Shown in pieces: positions 16,591 through 25,971 of a stretch of DNA of 64,000 bases; the first letter of the stretch is position 1; each line of letters begins with the position of its first letter. The translations under genes and the position numbers were made by a program. The stretch is from Phycisphaerales bacterium AB-hyl4 (lineage in GTDB: Bacteria; Planctomycetota; Phycisphaerae; Phycisphaerales; Phycisphaeraceae). The stretch spans positions 1 to 64,000 of the forward strand of contig JBGUBD010000007.1 in assembly GCA_041821185.1 (NCBI GenBank). The letters run 5' to 3'. The notes beneath the pieces were generated by a model, which had not been told where the DNA came from, did not search any database, and saw only the letters and a list, made by a program, of their open reading frames with translations.

Positions 16591-17163
16591 ATGTCCCAGG
16601 CGCCGGTCAGTCAGGAAACCACCCGCGGCTTCGAGCCGCCGCGAAACACGCAGTTCAGCGTCTTCCTCAACAATCGTGTGGGGCAGTTGCTTGATCTTGT
16701 CCGCATTTTCGACGGCCAGGCCGCCACGCTTGCCGGCTTGAGTGTCGTTGACTCGGCCGACCATGCCGTGGTGCGAATCCTGACTTCCCGCGCGGAACTG
16801 GCCCGCCGACTGCTGCTGCGGCGCGGCATGGCGTTCAGCGAGGCCGAGGTGCTCGCCGTCGAGTTGGATCACGACAAGTCGCTCGCTCATCTGTGTCAGA
16901 GCCTGCTCGCTGCCGAGGTGAACATCTACTACGCCTACCCGCTGATCGTTCAGCCGCGCGGCTATCCGGTGATCGCGGTCTATACCGACGACCTGCTGCT
17001 GTCCGCCCAACTGCTCCGCCGTAAGCTCTTCACCCTGCTGGCCGAGAATGACCTGGGTGACAACCGCTCCCACGGCCCGTCTGGAAACCCCGGTCCTTCC
17101 GGAAATCCCGGCAATCCCCCCAACAACCCCCACCCCCCCAGCGACCGCCACTCGTTTCAGTGA
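16591..17163 (+). CDS. Tandem ACT-domain regulatory protein
   Basis: 190 residues. QFSVFLNNRVGQLLDLVRIFDGQA begins a first ACT domain (about 21-85), and a second (about 95-150) contains NIYYAYPLIVQPRGYPVIAVY. ACT pairs bind amino acids and regulate enzymes; no catalytic domain is attached, so it is probably a stand-alone ligand sensor. The C-terminal tail (about 155-190) is Gly/Pro/Asn/Ser-rich and encoded by C-rich word repeats. It faces a DUF481 gene convergently across a perfect palindrome. Confidence 0.8.
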   Translation: MSQAPVSQETTRGFEPPRNTQFSVFLNNRVGQLLDLVRIFDGQAATLAGLSVVDSADHAVVRILTSRAELARRLLLRRGMAFSEAEVLAVELDHDKSLAHLCQSLLAAEVNIYYAYPLIVQPRGYPVIAVYTDDLLLSAQLLRRKLFTLLAENDLGDNRSHGPSGNPGPSGNPGNPPNNPHPPSDRHSFQ

Positions 17164-17198
17164 TAGTGATACAAATCAAGCTCCGCTATCCAAAGAAT

Positions 17199-17228
17199 AA
17201 AGCCCAGGCATGGCCATGCCTGGGCTTT
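17199..17228. terminator. Perfect 30-bp palindrome AAAGCCCAGGCATGG...
   Basis: Two 15-nt arms with no loop, beginning AAAGCCCAGGCATGG, between two convergent genes. The same 30-bp sequence recurs at 33415-33444. The A/T ends make it a plausible bidirectional terminator. Confidence 0.75.
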
Positions 17229-17283
17229 AACCGTTAATCTCAACCGTCGATCTCACATCCGCCTCAACCGCATCCGCCCGCGA

Positions 17284-18249
17284 TCAAAACTCGAACACCA
17301 CGGCTCCGTAATACTTCAAATTGTTATGCCGCGAGCCTGGCAGCGGGTCGGATTCGTACTGGTTTTCTATGCCGAGCTTCACGCTCAGGCCGTCGACTTC
17401 GCTGACCAGAACCTGCCACTCCAGTCCGGAGGTGATGCGATATTCGCCCAGGTCTTCGAGGTTGGGGAAGATCGTCAGCGAGCCGGTGAGCCGCTGGTTT
17501 TCGGTGATGTTCCACCGCAGCAGCGACGCGCCCAGCAGCGCCTCGGGCGTGAACTTGCGTCCGCCGCGCACTTCGTACGTCGAACCGGCACCGATGCGGG
17601 CGACCAGTTCAAGGTCGTCTTCCTTGATCACTTCATAACCCAGACCAGCGTACGCGCCGAAGCGGTGCCGCCAACCGCGGAAGTGGTCGAAATCGTAGTT
17701 GCCCTGGGCAAACAGGAACATCGGCGACTCCGGCAGCAGCCAGTCTTTGGTCAGCTCGCTGCGGAACTCGTTCTGCGTGCTCGCGCTGCCGTCTCGGCCG
17801 TAGAAATAGCCGGCGTTGATCAGCCAGCGGTGCTCGTCGGTCTCCCTGCGGGCGCGAAACTGGCTGTTGACGCTGTTGGTTCGCGTGTCGCCGTCCGTGC
17901 CGGAAAAGCCCAGCGAGATCGAGCCTTCCCAGTTGGCGAAAAAGCCTTCGCCATCGAGGTCGATTTCGACCGGCTCGCCATCGGCCGCGGCCGCGTCGGG
18001 GTCGTCCCCGCCCAGTCGAACCAGAGGCAGCACGCCGTCCTCGTCCGTCGTCAGCTTGCGCACTCGGCCGGTGGGCACGACAAACTGCCCAAGCACCTCA
18101 TGTTCGAAAATCACATGGTTCGACGTGATGTCGATCAGCCGACCCTTGAGCACTTCGCCTGATGTCAGCTCCAACTCATCTGCCACCACCGCGTCGCTTC
18201 CGAGCGCAACAGCCACGAACAGACAGCAGACCTTCGCAAACCTTCGCAT
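17284..18249 (-). CDS. DUF481-family outer-membrane protein
   Basis: A 321-residue exported protein. Signal peptide MRRFAKVCCLFVAVALGSDAVVA is followed by a small N-terminal domain (ELTSGEVLKGRLIDITSNHVIFEHEVLG) and a DUF481/YdiY beta-barrel (SISLGFSGTDGDTRTNSVNSQF to the terminal YYGAVVFEF). The final Phe is typical of outer-membrane barrels recognised by the BAM machinery. Function of the family is unknown; YdiY is linked to acid stress. ATG 18249 is chosen because the upstream in-frame ATG at 18276 would lengthen the signal peptide, and a GAGGAA site precedes 18249. Confidence 0.82.
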   Translation of the reverse strand: MRRFAKVCCLFVAVALGSDAVVADELELTSGEVLKGRLIDITSNHVIFEHEVLGQFVVPTGRVRKLTTDEDGVLPLVRLGGDDPDAAAADGEPVEIDLDGEGFFANWEGSISLGFSGTDGDTRTNSVNSQFRARRETDEHRWLINAGYFYGRDGSASTQNEFRSELTKDWLLPESPMFLFAQGNYDFDHFRGWRHRFGAYAGLGYEVIKEDDLELVARIGAGSTYEVRGGRKFTPEALLGASLLRWNITENQRLTGSLTIFPNLEDLGEYRITSGLEWQVLVSEVDGLSVKLGIENQYESDPLPGSRHNNLKYYGAVVFEF

Positions 18250-18303
18250 CGTGTCATTCCTCAGCAAAATAATCAAAAACCCGACAGGGTTATCGGCAAT
18301 CCC

Positions 18304-18309
18304 ACTATA
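18304..18309 (-). promoter_or_regulatory. -10 hexamer TATAGT (leftward)
   Basis: Reading leftward, TATAGT lies about 55 nt before the DUF481 start. No -35 is clear. Confidence 0.3.
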
Positions 18310-18342
18310 TCTAAATGAAAACCCGCGGTGCGGCGTCCAAGC

Positions 18343-18364
18343 CTGAGCGACTTAAGTCGCTCAG
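18343..18364. repeat. Perfect 22-bp palindrome
   Basis: CTGAGCGACTT and its exact reverse complement abut with no loop. It lies upstream of the DUF481 promoter and could be a dimeric regulator site or a terminator remnant. It is unlike the AAGCCCACG family. Confidence 0.5.
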
Positions 18365-18366
18365 CC

Positions 18367-18432
18367 TCCCCCACACCCCACACCCCACACCCCACGCCCC
18401 CAAGCCCCAAGCCCCACGCCCACTCCACCCAC
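18367..18432. repeat. C-rich tandem words CCCCACACC / CCCCAAG
   Basis: Three near-identical CCCCACAC units, then CCCCAAG units, in a spacer without a gene. Low complexity, no other signal. Confidence 0.6.
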
Positions 18433-18533
18433 CCATCGCCCCCCGTTTTACCCCGCCCCCGTACTGCGGTACCTTCTCCCTGACATGCCGACGTGCCGCG
18501 GCCTGCGGCCAACAGTCACCTTGACGACCCACC

Positions 18534-20195
18534 ATGCTCAAGCTCGCCACCATCCTCGACAATCCCGGTGAACCGCCCGTCCACACCCGCTACCGCGATC
18601 CGCGCGAGTTGAAAAGCCTCGGCTACACCGGCGTGGTCATCTACGAATCCACCGCGCTCTCCGGCGTCGAGTCGGCCGAGGTCGTCACCTCCGGCGAAAT
18701 GCGCCGATGGACCATCAACCAGATGGATCACATCGCCCGCGCCATCGACGACGCCCACGCCGCCGGCCTGAAGGTCTACCTCTTCTACGATGTGCTCGTG
18801 CTGCCTGCCGACGTGGTCAACCGCAACCTCATCGCCCTGACCTGCAAAAACCGCCCGACCACGCTCTGCCCCGCCAGCGAGCAGGCGATCGAGTTGTCCA
18901 CCGCCGCGTTGCAGAGCACGCTCGCCCGCTGGCCACGCGTCGAAGGCGTTGTGCTCCGCTTCGGCGACACCGACGCCCGCCGACTGCCGCACCTCGTCGG
19001 CAACGAAATCTACAGCCCGCATTGCCCGCGCTGCTCCCAGCTCGGCCGGGCCGACCGCGTGGTCAATATCGTCAACCGCTTCCACGACCTCGTCGTCAAG
19101 CAGATGGGTAAACAGCTGATCGCTCGCGCGTGGAACGTCCGCCCCAACGGGCTGCATGACTCCGTCGAGCTTGCCCGCCGAGTGATCGACCGCCTGCCCG
19201 AGCCCGACGGCGACCGCTTCCTGCTCTCGTTCAAGTTCACGCAGACCGACTTCTGGCGATACCAGAAATGGAACCCCGCCAGCCTCGCCTGCGGCGACCG
19301 CCCGATCATCTACGAGTTGCAATGCCAGCGCGAGTTTGAAGGCAAGGGCGGTATCCCCAACTTCCAGGCCTCGCTCTGGCGTGACGGCTATCCCGAAACG
19401 CGCGAAGACGACGAGCCCGCCGGCCTTAAAAACGTGGGCGACAAGGTCAACCTCGCCGGCGTGTGGGCGTGGGTGCGCGGCGGCGGCTGGGGCGGGCCGT
19501 TCGTCAAGAACGAAACATGGATCGACGCCAACGTCTTCGCAGCCCCGCGACTCGCGGACGACCCGAGCCTGGATGCCGCCGACCTTGCCAGAGCCTGGGT
19601 CGAGCAACGGCTGGGCATCACCGACGCCGCCATCACGCAAAGCCTGGTCGACATTCTCGAACACTCGCCGGAGATCGTCCGCCAGGCGTTTTACATCGGC
19701 CCGTTCGCCCGCACGAAGACCGACGCGTGGCATCCCAGTGCCGACTGGATTCAGGACGACGTGCTCGACGCGCAGGCCGCCTGGCGAATCGTCCAACGCC
19801 TCAGCGATGCGCAGCTCGATGAACTCGTCAGCGAAAAGTCGCGCGTCGTCGAACAACTCGGCGACGACCGCGCCGCGCTGCAACGCCTGGTCAGCGACCG
19901 CAATCACGCGACGCTCGAGCCGTTGGTGAACACGCTGACGTATGCCGAGTCGTTCTGCGAAACCTTGCGCGATCTGCTTGCCGGCCTCGTGGCGTATCGC
20001 CGCTATCAGAAGAATCACTCACCCGCCGCGGCAACCATCGCTCGGCAGAAGCTGCTCGCAGCGCAGTCGCATTGGAACCACCACACGCAACGCCACGGCT
20101 CGATGCCCGGCGTCGCGACCGCGTTCCGCGAAGAACATTTCTGGGAAGTGACGCAGGATGCGCTGGCGGCGCTGAGCGAATCAACCACAACCTGA
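18534..20195 (+). CDS. Glycoside-hydrolase-like TIM-barrel protein
   Basis: 553 residues, no signal peptide, probably cytoplasmic. The first 330 residues look like a TIM barrel (GYTGVVIYESTALSGV, AAGLKVYLFYDVLVLP, VEGVVLRFGDTDARRLPH) with a pair SPHCPRCSQL, as in GH67/DUF4838-type or GH20-related proteins. The rest is helical. An acid pair for catalysis cannot be assigned by eye. Alternative: a non-catalytic barrel. It is monocistronic, ending at a palindromic terminator. Confidence 0.55.
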   Translation: MLKLATILDNPGEPPVHTRYRDPRELKSLGYTGVVIYESTALSGVESAEVVTSGEMRRWTINQMDHIARAIDDAHAAGLKVYLFYDVLVLPADVVNRNLIALTCKNRPTTLCPASEQAIELSTAALQSTLARWPRVEGVVLRFGDTDARRLPHLVGNEIYSPHCPRCSQLGRADRVVNIVNRFHDLVVKQMGKQLIARAWNVRPNGLHDSVELARRVIDRLPEPDGDRFLLSFKFTQTDFWRYQKWNPASLACGDRPIIYELQCQREFEGKGGIPNFQASLWRDGYPETREDDEPAGLKNVGDKVNLAGVWAWVRGGGWGGPFVKNETWIDANVFAAPRLADDPSLDAADLARAWVEQRLGITDAAITQSLVDILEHSPEIVRQAFYIGPFARTKTDAWHPSADWIQDDVLDAQAAWRIVQRLSDAQLDELVSEKSRVVEQLGDDRAALQRLVSDRNHATLEPLVNTLTYAESFCETLRDLLAGLVAYRRYQKNHSPAAATIARQKLLAAQSHWNHHTQRHGSMPGVATAFREEHFWEVTQDALAALSESTTT

Positions 20196-20210
20196 TTTCG
20201 TCTCACGTTG

Positions 20211-20239
20211 GAAGCCCACACCGTGACGGTGTGGGCTTC
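20211..20239. terminator. GAAGCCCACACCGT palindrome
   Basis: Palindrome-family copy with 13-nt arms and a short loop, between convergent genes (TIM-barrel protein and yebC). Likely bidirectional terminator. Confidence 0.7.
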
Positions 20240-20261
20240 GTGCCCCTGAACACAACCGCGC

Positions 20262-21017
20262 TCACCCCTCCAGCGCCGCCATCTGGTCGTCGGGGATTTC
20301 GAAGTTGGCGTAGACCTTCTGCACGTCGTCGTGATCTTCCAGCCCGTCGATGAGCGTCAGCAGCTTTTCCGCGTCCCGGCCGGTGACGTTGATGGTGTTG
20401 TCCGGCACCATGGTCACATGCGCCGACTCGACGGTCATGCCCGCTGCTTCGAGCGCTTCGCGGACGGCGAGGCAGTCGTTCGGCTCGCTGAGCACCTGCC
20501 ACGACTCGCCCGCGTCGGCGACGTCTTCCGCGCCGGCCTCGAGCGCGGCTTCCATGACGGCTTCCTCTTCCGTGCCGGGCCCGGTCTTGGTGACGAAGAC
20601 TTCACCCTTGGGTTGGAAGAGGTAGCTGACGCAGCCGGACGCGCCGAGGTTGCCGCCACATTTTTCGAAGAGCTTGCGGACTTCCGGGGCCGTGCGATTG
20701 CGGTTGTCCGTGAGGATGTCGAGCATGACGGCGACGCCGCCGGGGCCATAGCCTTCGTAGACGACGCGTTCGTAGTCGGCACCGCCGGCGGCGCCGCTGC
20801 CCTTTTTGATCGCATTTTCGATCGTATCTTTGGGCATGTTGGCCGCCTTCGCCTCGTCGATGGCGTAGCGAAGGGTGAGGTTGGCAGCGGGGTCGGGGCC
20901 GCCGGCTTTTGCAGCCACGATGATGGCGCGGGAGCACTTGCTCCACATCTTGCCCTTCTTCGCGTCCTGCCGGGCCTTCTTATGCTTGATGTTCGCCCAC
21001 TTGCTGTGGCCAGCCAT
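20262..21017 (-). CDS. yebC: YebC/PmpR-family protein
   Basis: 251 residues beginning MAGHSKWANIKHKKARQD, the family signature, with GYGPGGVAVMLDILTDNRNR in the middle. The family was described as transcriptional regulators; recent work links it to translation of polyproline stretches. A GGAG site precedes the ATG. It is transcribed away from the acylphosphatase gene. Confidence 0.95.
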   Translation of the reverse strand: MAGHSKWANIKHKKARQDAKKGKMWSKCSRAIIVAAKAGGPDPAANLTLRYAIDEAKAANMPKDTIENAIKKGSGAAGGADYERVVYEGYGPGGVAVMLDILTDNRNRTAPEVRKLFEKCGGNLGASGCVSYLFQPKGEVFVTKTGPGTEEEAVMEAALEAGAEDVADAGESWQVLSEPNDCLAVREALEAAGMTVESAHVTMVPDNTINVTGRDAEKLLTLIDGLEDHDDVQKVYANFEIPDDQMAALEG

Positions 21018-21046
21018 GCGTCGTCTCCGTAGGGGGGTAGACGCGC

Positions 21047-21052
21047 ATTGTA
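21047..21052 (-). promoter_or_regulatory. -10 hexamer TACAAT for yebC (leftward)
   Basis: TACAAT reading leftward, about 30 nt before the yebC ATG; a conventional leader with a GGAG site follows. Confidence 0.45.
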
Positions 21053-21104
21053 GCCGGTGGCCGAGCCTGAGTCAGGGGCGTCGCCCGCCCCGGCGAACAG
21101 GCGG

Positions 21105-21110
21105 TATCCT
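21105..21110 (+). promoter_or_regulatory. -10-like TATCCT, leaderless-type
   Basis: TATCCT ends 7 nt before the acylphosphatase ATG at 21118 with no ribosome-binding site between. Weaker match than the other leaderless candidates. Confidence 0.3.
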
Positions 21111-21117
21111 GTTGCCC

Positions 21118-21387
21118 ATGCAACGCTACACCGTCCACTACACCGGCCGCGTTCAGGGCGTGGGCTTCCGCTACACCACGGTCAACGTCGCTGAGCCCTT
21201 CGCCGTCGCGGGCTACGTGCAGAACCTCGCCGACGGCCGGGTCAAACTCGTCGCCGAGGGCGAGCCTAAAGCGCTCGATGGCCTCCTCGCCGCGGTCGAC
21301 CAGGCCTTGGGCCGATACATCCGCGAACACCGACTCGAAAAGTCCGACGCGACCGGCGAATTCGACGATTTCACCATCCGGCATTAA
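21118..21387 (+). CDS. acyP: Acylphosphatase
   Basis: An 89-residue enzyme hydrolysing carboxyl-phosphate bonds. Catalytic Arg18 lies in GRVQGVGFR and Asn36 in GYVQNLADG; the fold ends normally at FDDFTIRH. ATG 21118 is used because the longer upstream reading frame runs through the yebC region and promoter. Confidence 0.95.
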   Translation: MQRYTVHYTGRVQGVGFRYTTVNVAEPFAVAGYVQNLADGRVKLVAEGEPKALDGLLAAVDQALGRYIREHRLEKSDATGEFDDFTIRH

Positions 21388-21422
21388 AGCCGGAAGGAAA
21401 CCCCCGCCCCCCATGCCCTTAA

Positions 21423-23015
<1,593 letters not shown>

Positions 23016-23044
23016 GCCGACCACGACAAACTTGAATTACCTCC

Positions 23045-23073
23045 GAAGCCCACGACGTGACGTCGTGGGCTTC
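23045..23073. terminator. GAAGCCCACGACGTG palindrome after atpD
   Basis: Near-perfect copy of the palindrome family (13-nt arms GAAGCCCACGACG), 30 nt after the atpD stop. Likely terminator; the promoter of the next gene starts 6 nt later. Confidence 0.7.
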
Positions 23074-23078
23074 GGTCG

Positions 23079-23084
23079 TACAAT
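23079..23084 (+). promoter_or_regulatory. -10 hexamer TACAAT
   Basis: TACAAT about 36 nt before the ATG at 23120. Confidence 0.4.
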
Positions 23085-23119
23085 GGGGTGCGTGGGACTT
23101 CAACACGTAGGGGTTTGTT

Positions 23120-25153
23120 ATGACCACCACGCCCGCAATCGTCCGCACGACCGCCCGCAGCGGTAAGCGCCGAGCCGACTGTTTTTTCGGCCTGCATTTC
23201 GATCATCACGCGAAACGTGACGACACGATCCTCAACGAACGCGTCAGCGAACAGCAGGTCCGCCGTATCATCGAGTTGACCCGTTGCGACTACATCCAGC
23301 ACGACTGCAAGGGCCACCCCGGCATCGCCGGCTACCCCGACTCGCAGGCGGGCGTTTCCCCGTCTGGCCTCACCGCCGACGCGCTGGCGATCTATCGCAA
23401 CGTCACCGCCGAGCTAGGCGTCAACCTCTATGTGCACTTCTCCGGCGTGTGGGACAATCAGGCCGTCGAAGAACACCCGCAGTGGGGCGTCACCCCACCA
23501 CCCGCCGGCCGCATCAAGGCTACCTCGACGTTCGGCCCCTACGTGCGCGAGCGATTGATCCCGCAGATGCTCGAAGTGATCGACCGCTACCGCGTGGACG
23601 GCTTCTGGGTCGACGGCGACTGTTGGGCCACCGAGATCGACCATTGTGACGAAGCGATCCGCCGCTTCCGCGAAGCCACGGGGGAAAGTCAGCCGCCCGC
23701 CGGCCCCGGCGAGGCGAACTGGCTGATCTGGCATGCGATTCACCGTGACCAGTTCGCCGCCTACCTCGCCGAGTACGTGCACGCTGTGCATGAGAAAGAC
23801 CCGGGCTGCGAGGTGTGCAGCAACTGGCTGCACTCGACACACGCGCCCGAGCCGATCAAGGCGCCGGTCGACTTCGTGTCCGGCGACTTCACCCCAAGCA
23901 ACGCGGTCAACAGCGCCCGCCTGGAAGCGCGATATCTTTCTAACGTCGGCAAGCCGTGGGACCTGATGGCGTGGGCGTTTGTGAACGTGCCCGGCGCGAC
24001 CGGGCGTGCGTACAAGTCGGCCGAGCAGTTGCAGCAGGAGGCGGCACAGGTGCTCGCGCTCGGCGGCGGCTTTCAGTTCTACTTTCACCCGGATCGGCAT
24101 GGCGCGTTCAGCGAGGCGCAGCTTGCGTTGATGGAGCGCGTCGCCGCGTTTTGCCATGAGCGCAAGACGACGTGCTGGCAAAGCGAAACCATCGGGCAGG
24201 TCGCGCTGCTGCTCGATACGACGAGCTACTACGCGGCGAGCGAGAGCGTGTTTCGGCCATGGAACGGGCAGTACGAAGCGATTAAGGGCGCGCTGCACGC
24301 CACGCTCGACGCGGGTCACGCCTGCGACGTGCTCGCGGACCATCAGTTCAACTGGCAGCAGGATCGCTACAAGGTTGTGCTCGTGCCCGAGTGGGCTGAC
24401 GTGCCCGTGTCGATGGTTGAAGAGCTCACGGCGTACGTCGAGCGTGGCGGCAGCCTGCTGGTGATCGGCGCTGCGGCGGCGGAGCGCTTCGCGCCGCTGC
24501 TGAGCAAAGCGGGCATCGAACTCGTCGGCGAAGCTCGTGACGAGTTGGCTTACCTTCAGGTAAACGAAAGTCAGTCGTCGCTCGGCGAAGCGGGGGCCGT
24601 GCCGGTGGCAGGGCGGTGGCGTTCGCTGCGTGTGGGCGGGTCTGCGGAAGTGGCGGGCGATCGCACGCCCGGCGTGGTCGAGGGGCTCGATGCTCAGCCT
24701 GCTGTGGCGATGGGGCAGATGGGGGCGGGCCGAGTGGCGGTCGTGCCGGGGTCGGTGGGGCTTGCGTATCGCCGAAGCGGGACGCCCTGGCTTCGCGACT
24801 GGCTGGATGATGTGCTGTGTCGGCTGTACAAGCCGATCGTCCGCGTCGAGCCCGAGCAGGGGCGGGCGACGGTGGACGTCGTGCTGCGTCGCAAGGCCGG
24901 GCGAACGATGGTGCACCTGCTTAACGTGGCCGACATGCCCACCGCAGCCGCCGATCAGCCGGGCGGTCACATCATCGACCGCGTGCGACCCACCGGGCCG
25001 TTGAAGGTGCACATCAACCTGAAAGGTCGGCCGCGCGATGTTCGCATCGAACCGCAAGGTACGCTCGCGGCGTCGCATTGGAACGCGAGCGAATCAACGT
25101 TGACGGTCAATGTGCCCTCGGTGCATCTGCACATCGCGATCGCGATTGAATGA
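23120..25153 (+). CDS. GHL6/beta-galactosidase-like glycoside hydrolase
   Basis: 677 residues, no signal peptide. The N-terminal 330 residues form a TIM-barrel-like domain with RCDYIQHDCKGHPGIAGYPDS, a segment like the hypothetical glycosyl hydrolase 6 family, and VDGFWVDGDCWATE with candidate acids. A middle domain (YKVVLVPEWADVPVSMVEELTAYVERGGSLL) matches the glutamine-amidotransferase-like trimerisation domain of GH42-type enzymes. The C-terminus is beta-rich. The probable job is hydrolysis of an imported or cytoplasmic glycan. Alternative: alpha-L-fucosidase-like. Confidence 0.65.
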   Translation: MTTTPAIVRTTARSGKRRADCFFGLHFDHHAKRDDTILNERVSEQQVRRIIELTRCDYIQHDCKGHPGIAGYPDSQAGVSPSGLTADALAIYRNVTAELGVNLYVHFSGVWDNQAVEEHPQWGVTPPPAGRIKATSTFGPYVRERLIPQMLEVIDRYRVDGFWVDGDCWATEIDHCDEAIRRFREATGESQPPAGPGEANWLIWHAIHRDQFAAYLAEYVHAVHEKDPGCEVCSNWLHSTHAPEPIKAPVDFVSGDFTPSNAVNSARLEARYLSNVGKPWDLMAWAFVNVPGATGRAYKSAEQLQQEAAQVLALGGGFQFYFHPDRHGAFSEAQLALMERVAAFCHERKTTCWQSETIGQVALLLDTTSYYAASESVFRPWNGQYEAIKGALHATLDAGHACDVLADHQFNWQQDRYKVVLVPEWADVPVSMVEELTAYVERGGSLLVIGAAAAERFAPLLSKAGIELVGEARDELAYLQVNESQSSLGEAGAVPVAGRWRSLRVGGSAEVAGDRTPGVVEGLDAQPAVAMGQMGAGRVAVVPGSVGLAYRRSGTPWLRDWLDDVLCRLYKPIVRVEPEQGRATVDVVLRRKAGRTMVHLLNVADMPTAAADQPGGHIIDRVRPTGPLKVHINLKGRPRDVRIEPQGTLAASHWNASESTLTVNVPSVHLHIAIAIE

Positions 25154-25190
25154 GTTGCAAGGTCATGCCGCGCGAGCAAGACGCGCGAGC

Positions 25191-25220
25191 AAAGCCCACG
25201 GATGGCCATCCGTGGGCTTT
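25191..25220. terminator. Perfect 30-bp palindrome AAAGCCCACGGATGG...
   Basis: Two 15-nt arms with no loop between convergent genes; same design as 17199-17228 with a changed core. Confidence 0.75.
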
Positions 25221-25225
25221 AACCG

Positions 25226-25795
25226 TTAGTCATTGTTGTCATCGTCGCCGTTTTCATCGTCACCATTGCCATCGCGATCGCGTCGGCCGCCGCGGCGTTC
25301 GCGTCGGCGTTCCATGCGCTCGCGGGCTTCCTGCCAGTTGGCTTCGAGTTGCTCGCGCTGCTCTTCGGTAAGGATCTCTTTGACGTCGTGAATCACCTGG
25401 CCCGGGTCGGGCGCGTCGAACATCAGTTCGCCCAGCTCGGCCCAGCTTTCACGAAACTGTTCGCGGTCGTCGGCCTTCCGCGCGTTATGCACACGCTGGC
25501 GCAGGCCGTGCACGGCCTGGCCATGCTCCTGCCACCAACTCATGCGGCGTTCGCGGGCTTCACGGAGGGTTTCGCGGATCTGCTCATGCTGTTCGTCGTC
25601 CAGGTCCAGATCGCGCACCAGCCGACGCAGCGAGCCTTCGTCCATGCCGTGCATGCCCGTCGCTGGGTGTCGCATCTGGATGCCGCTGCGGTCGCGGTCC
25701 TGGTTGTTGTCGTTATCGTCCGCGACGGCCGCGCCGCCGCCGATCGTCAGCATGAGCACAGCCAGCCATGCTCCGAGTGTGGTAAATCTTTTCAT
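25226..25795 (-). CDS. Spy/CpxP-like periplasmic helical protein
   Basis: A 189-residue exported protein. Signal MKRFTTLGAWLAVLMLTIGGGAAVA, then amphipathic charged helices with two LTxxQ-like motifs (LDLDDEQHEQIRETLREA and ILTEEQREQLEANWQ), as in Spy and CpxP, periplasmic chaperones or metal sensors. The C-terminus is an Arg/Asp/Asn/Gly-rich tail. ATG 25795 is chosen at the signal peptide. Its chaperone role is inferred from motif only. Confidence 0.7.
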   Translation of the reverse strand: MKRFTTLGAWLAVLMLTIGGGAAVADDNDNNQDRDRSGIQMRHPATGMHGMDEGSLRRLVRDLDLDDEQHEQIRETLREARERRMSWWQEHGQAVHGLRQRVHNARKADDREQFRESWAELGELMFDAPDPGQVIHDVKEILTEEQREQLEANWQEARERMERRRERRGGRRDRDGNGDDENGDDDNND

Positions 25796-25957
25796 AAAAA
25801 TAGCCCTTGTAAAGGCGGTTCCGCCAGGCCGTCGGCCGGGCTCTACAGAGTTTAACGCGAGGCCGGGCTCTCTATTGCAATGCTTGCCCACCTTGGCCCG
25901 ACGCGGGCGAGCCTCTATCATCCCTTTCAGACGACATACCCCCCCGCAGCCTCAACC

Positions 25958-25963
25958 TACGAT
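25958..25963 (+). promoter_or_regulatory. -10 hexamer TACGAT, leaderless-type
   Basis: TACGAT ends 8 nt before the Mrp ATG at 25972 with no ribosome-binding site between. Confidence 0.4.
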
Positions 25964-25971
25964 TGGTCATC

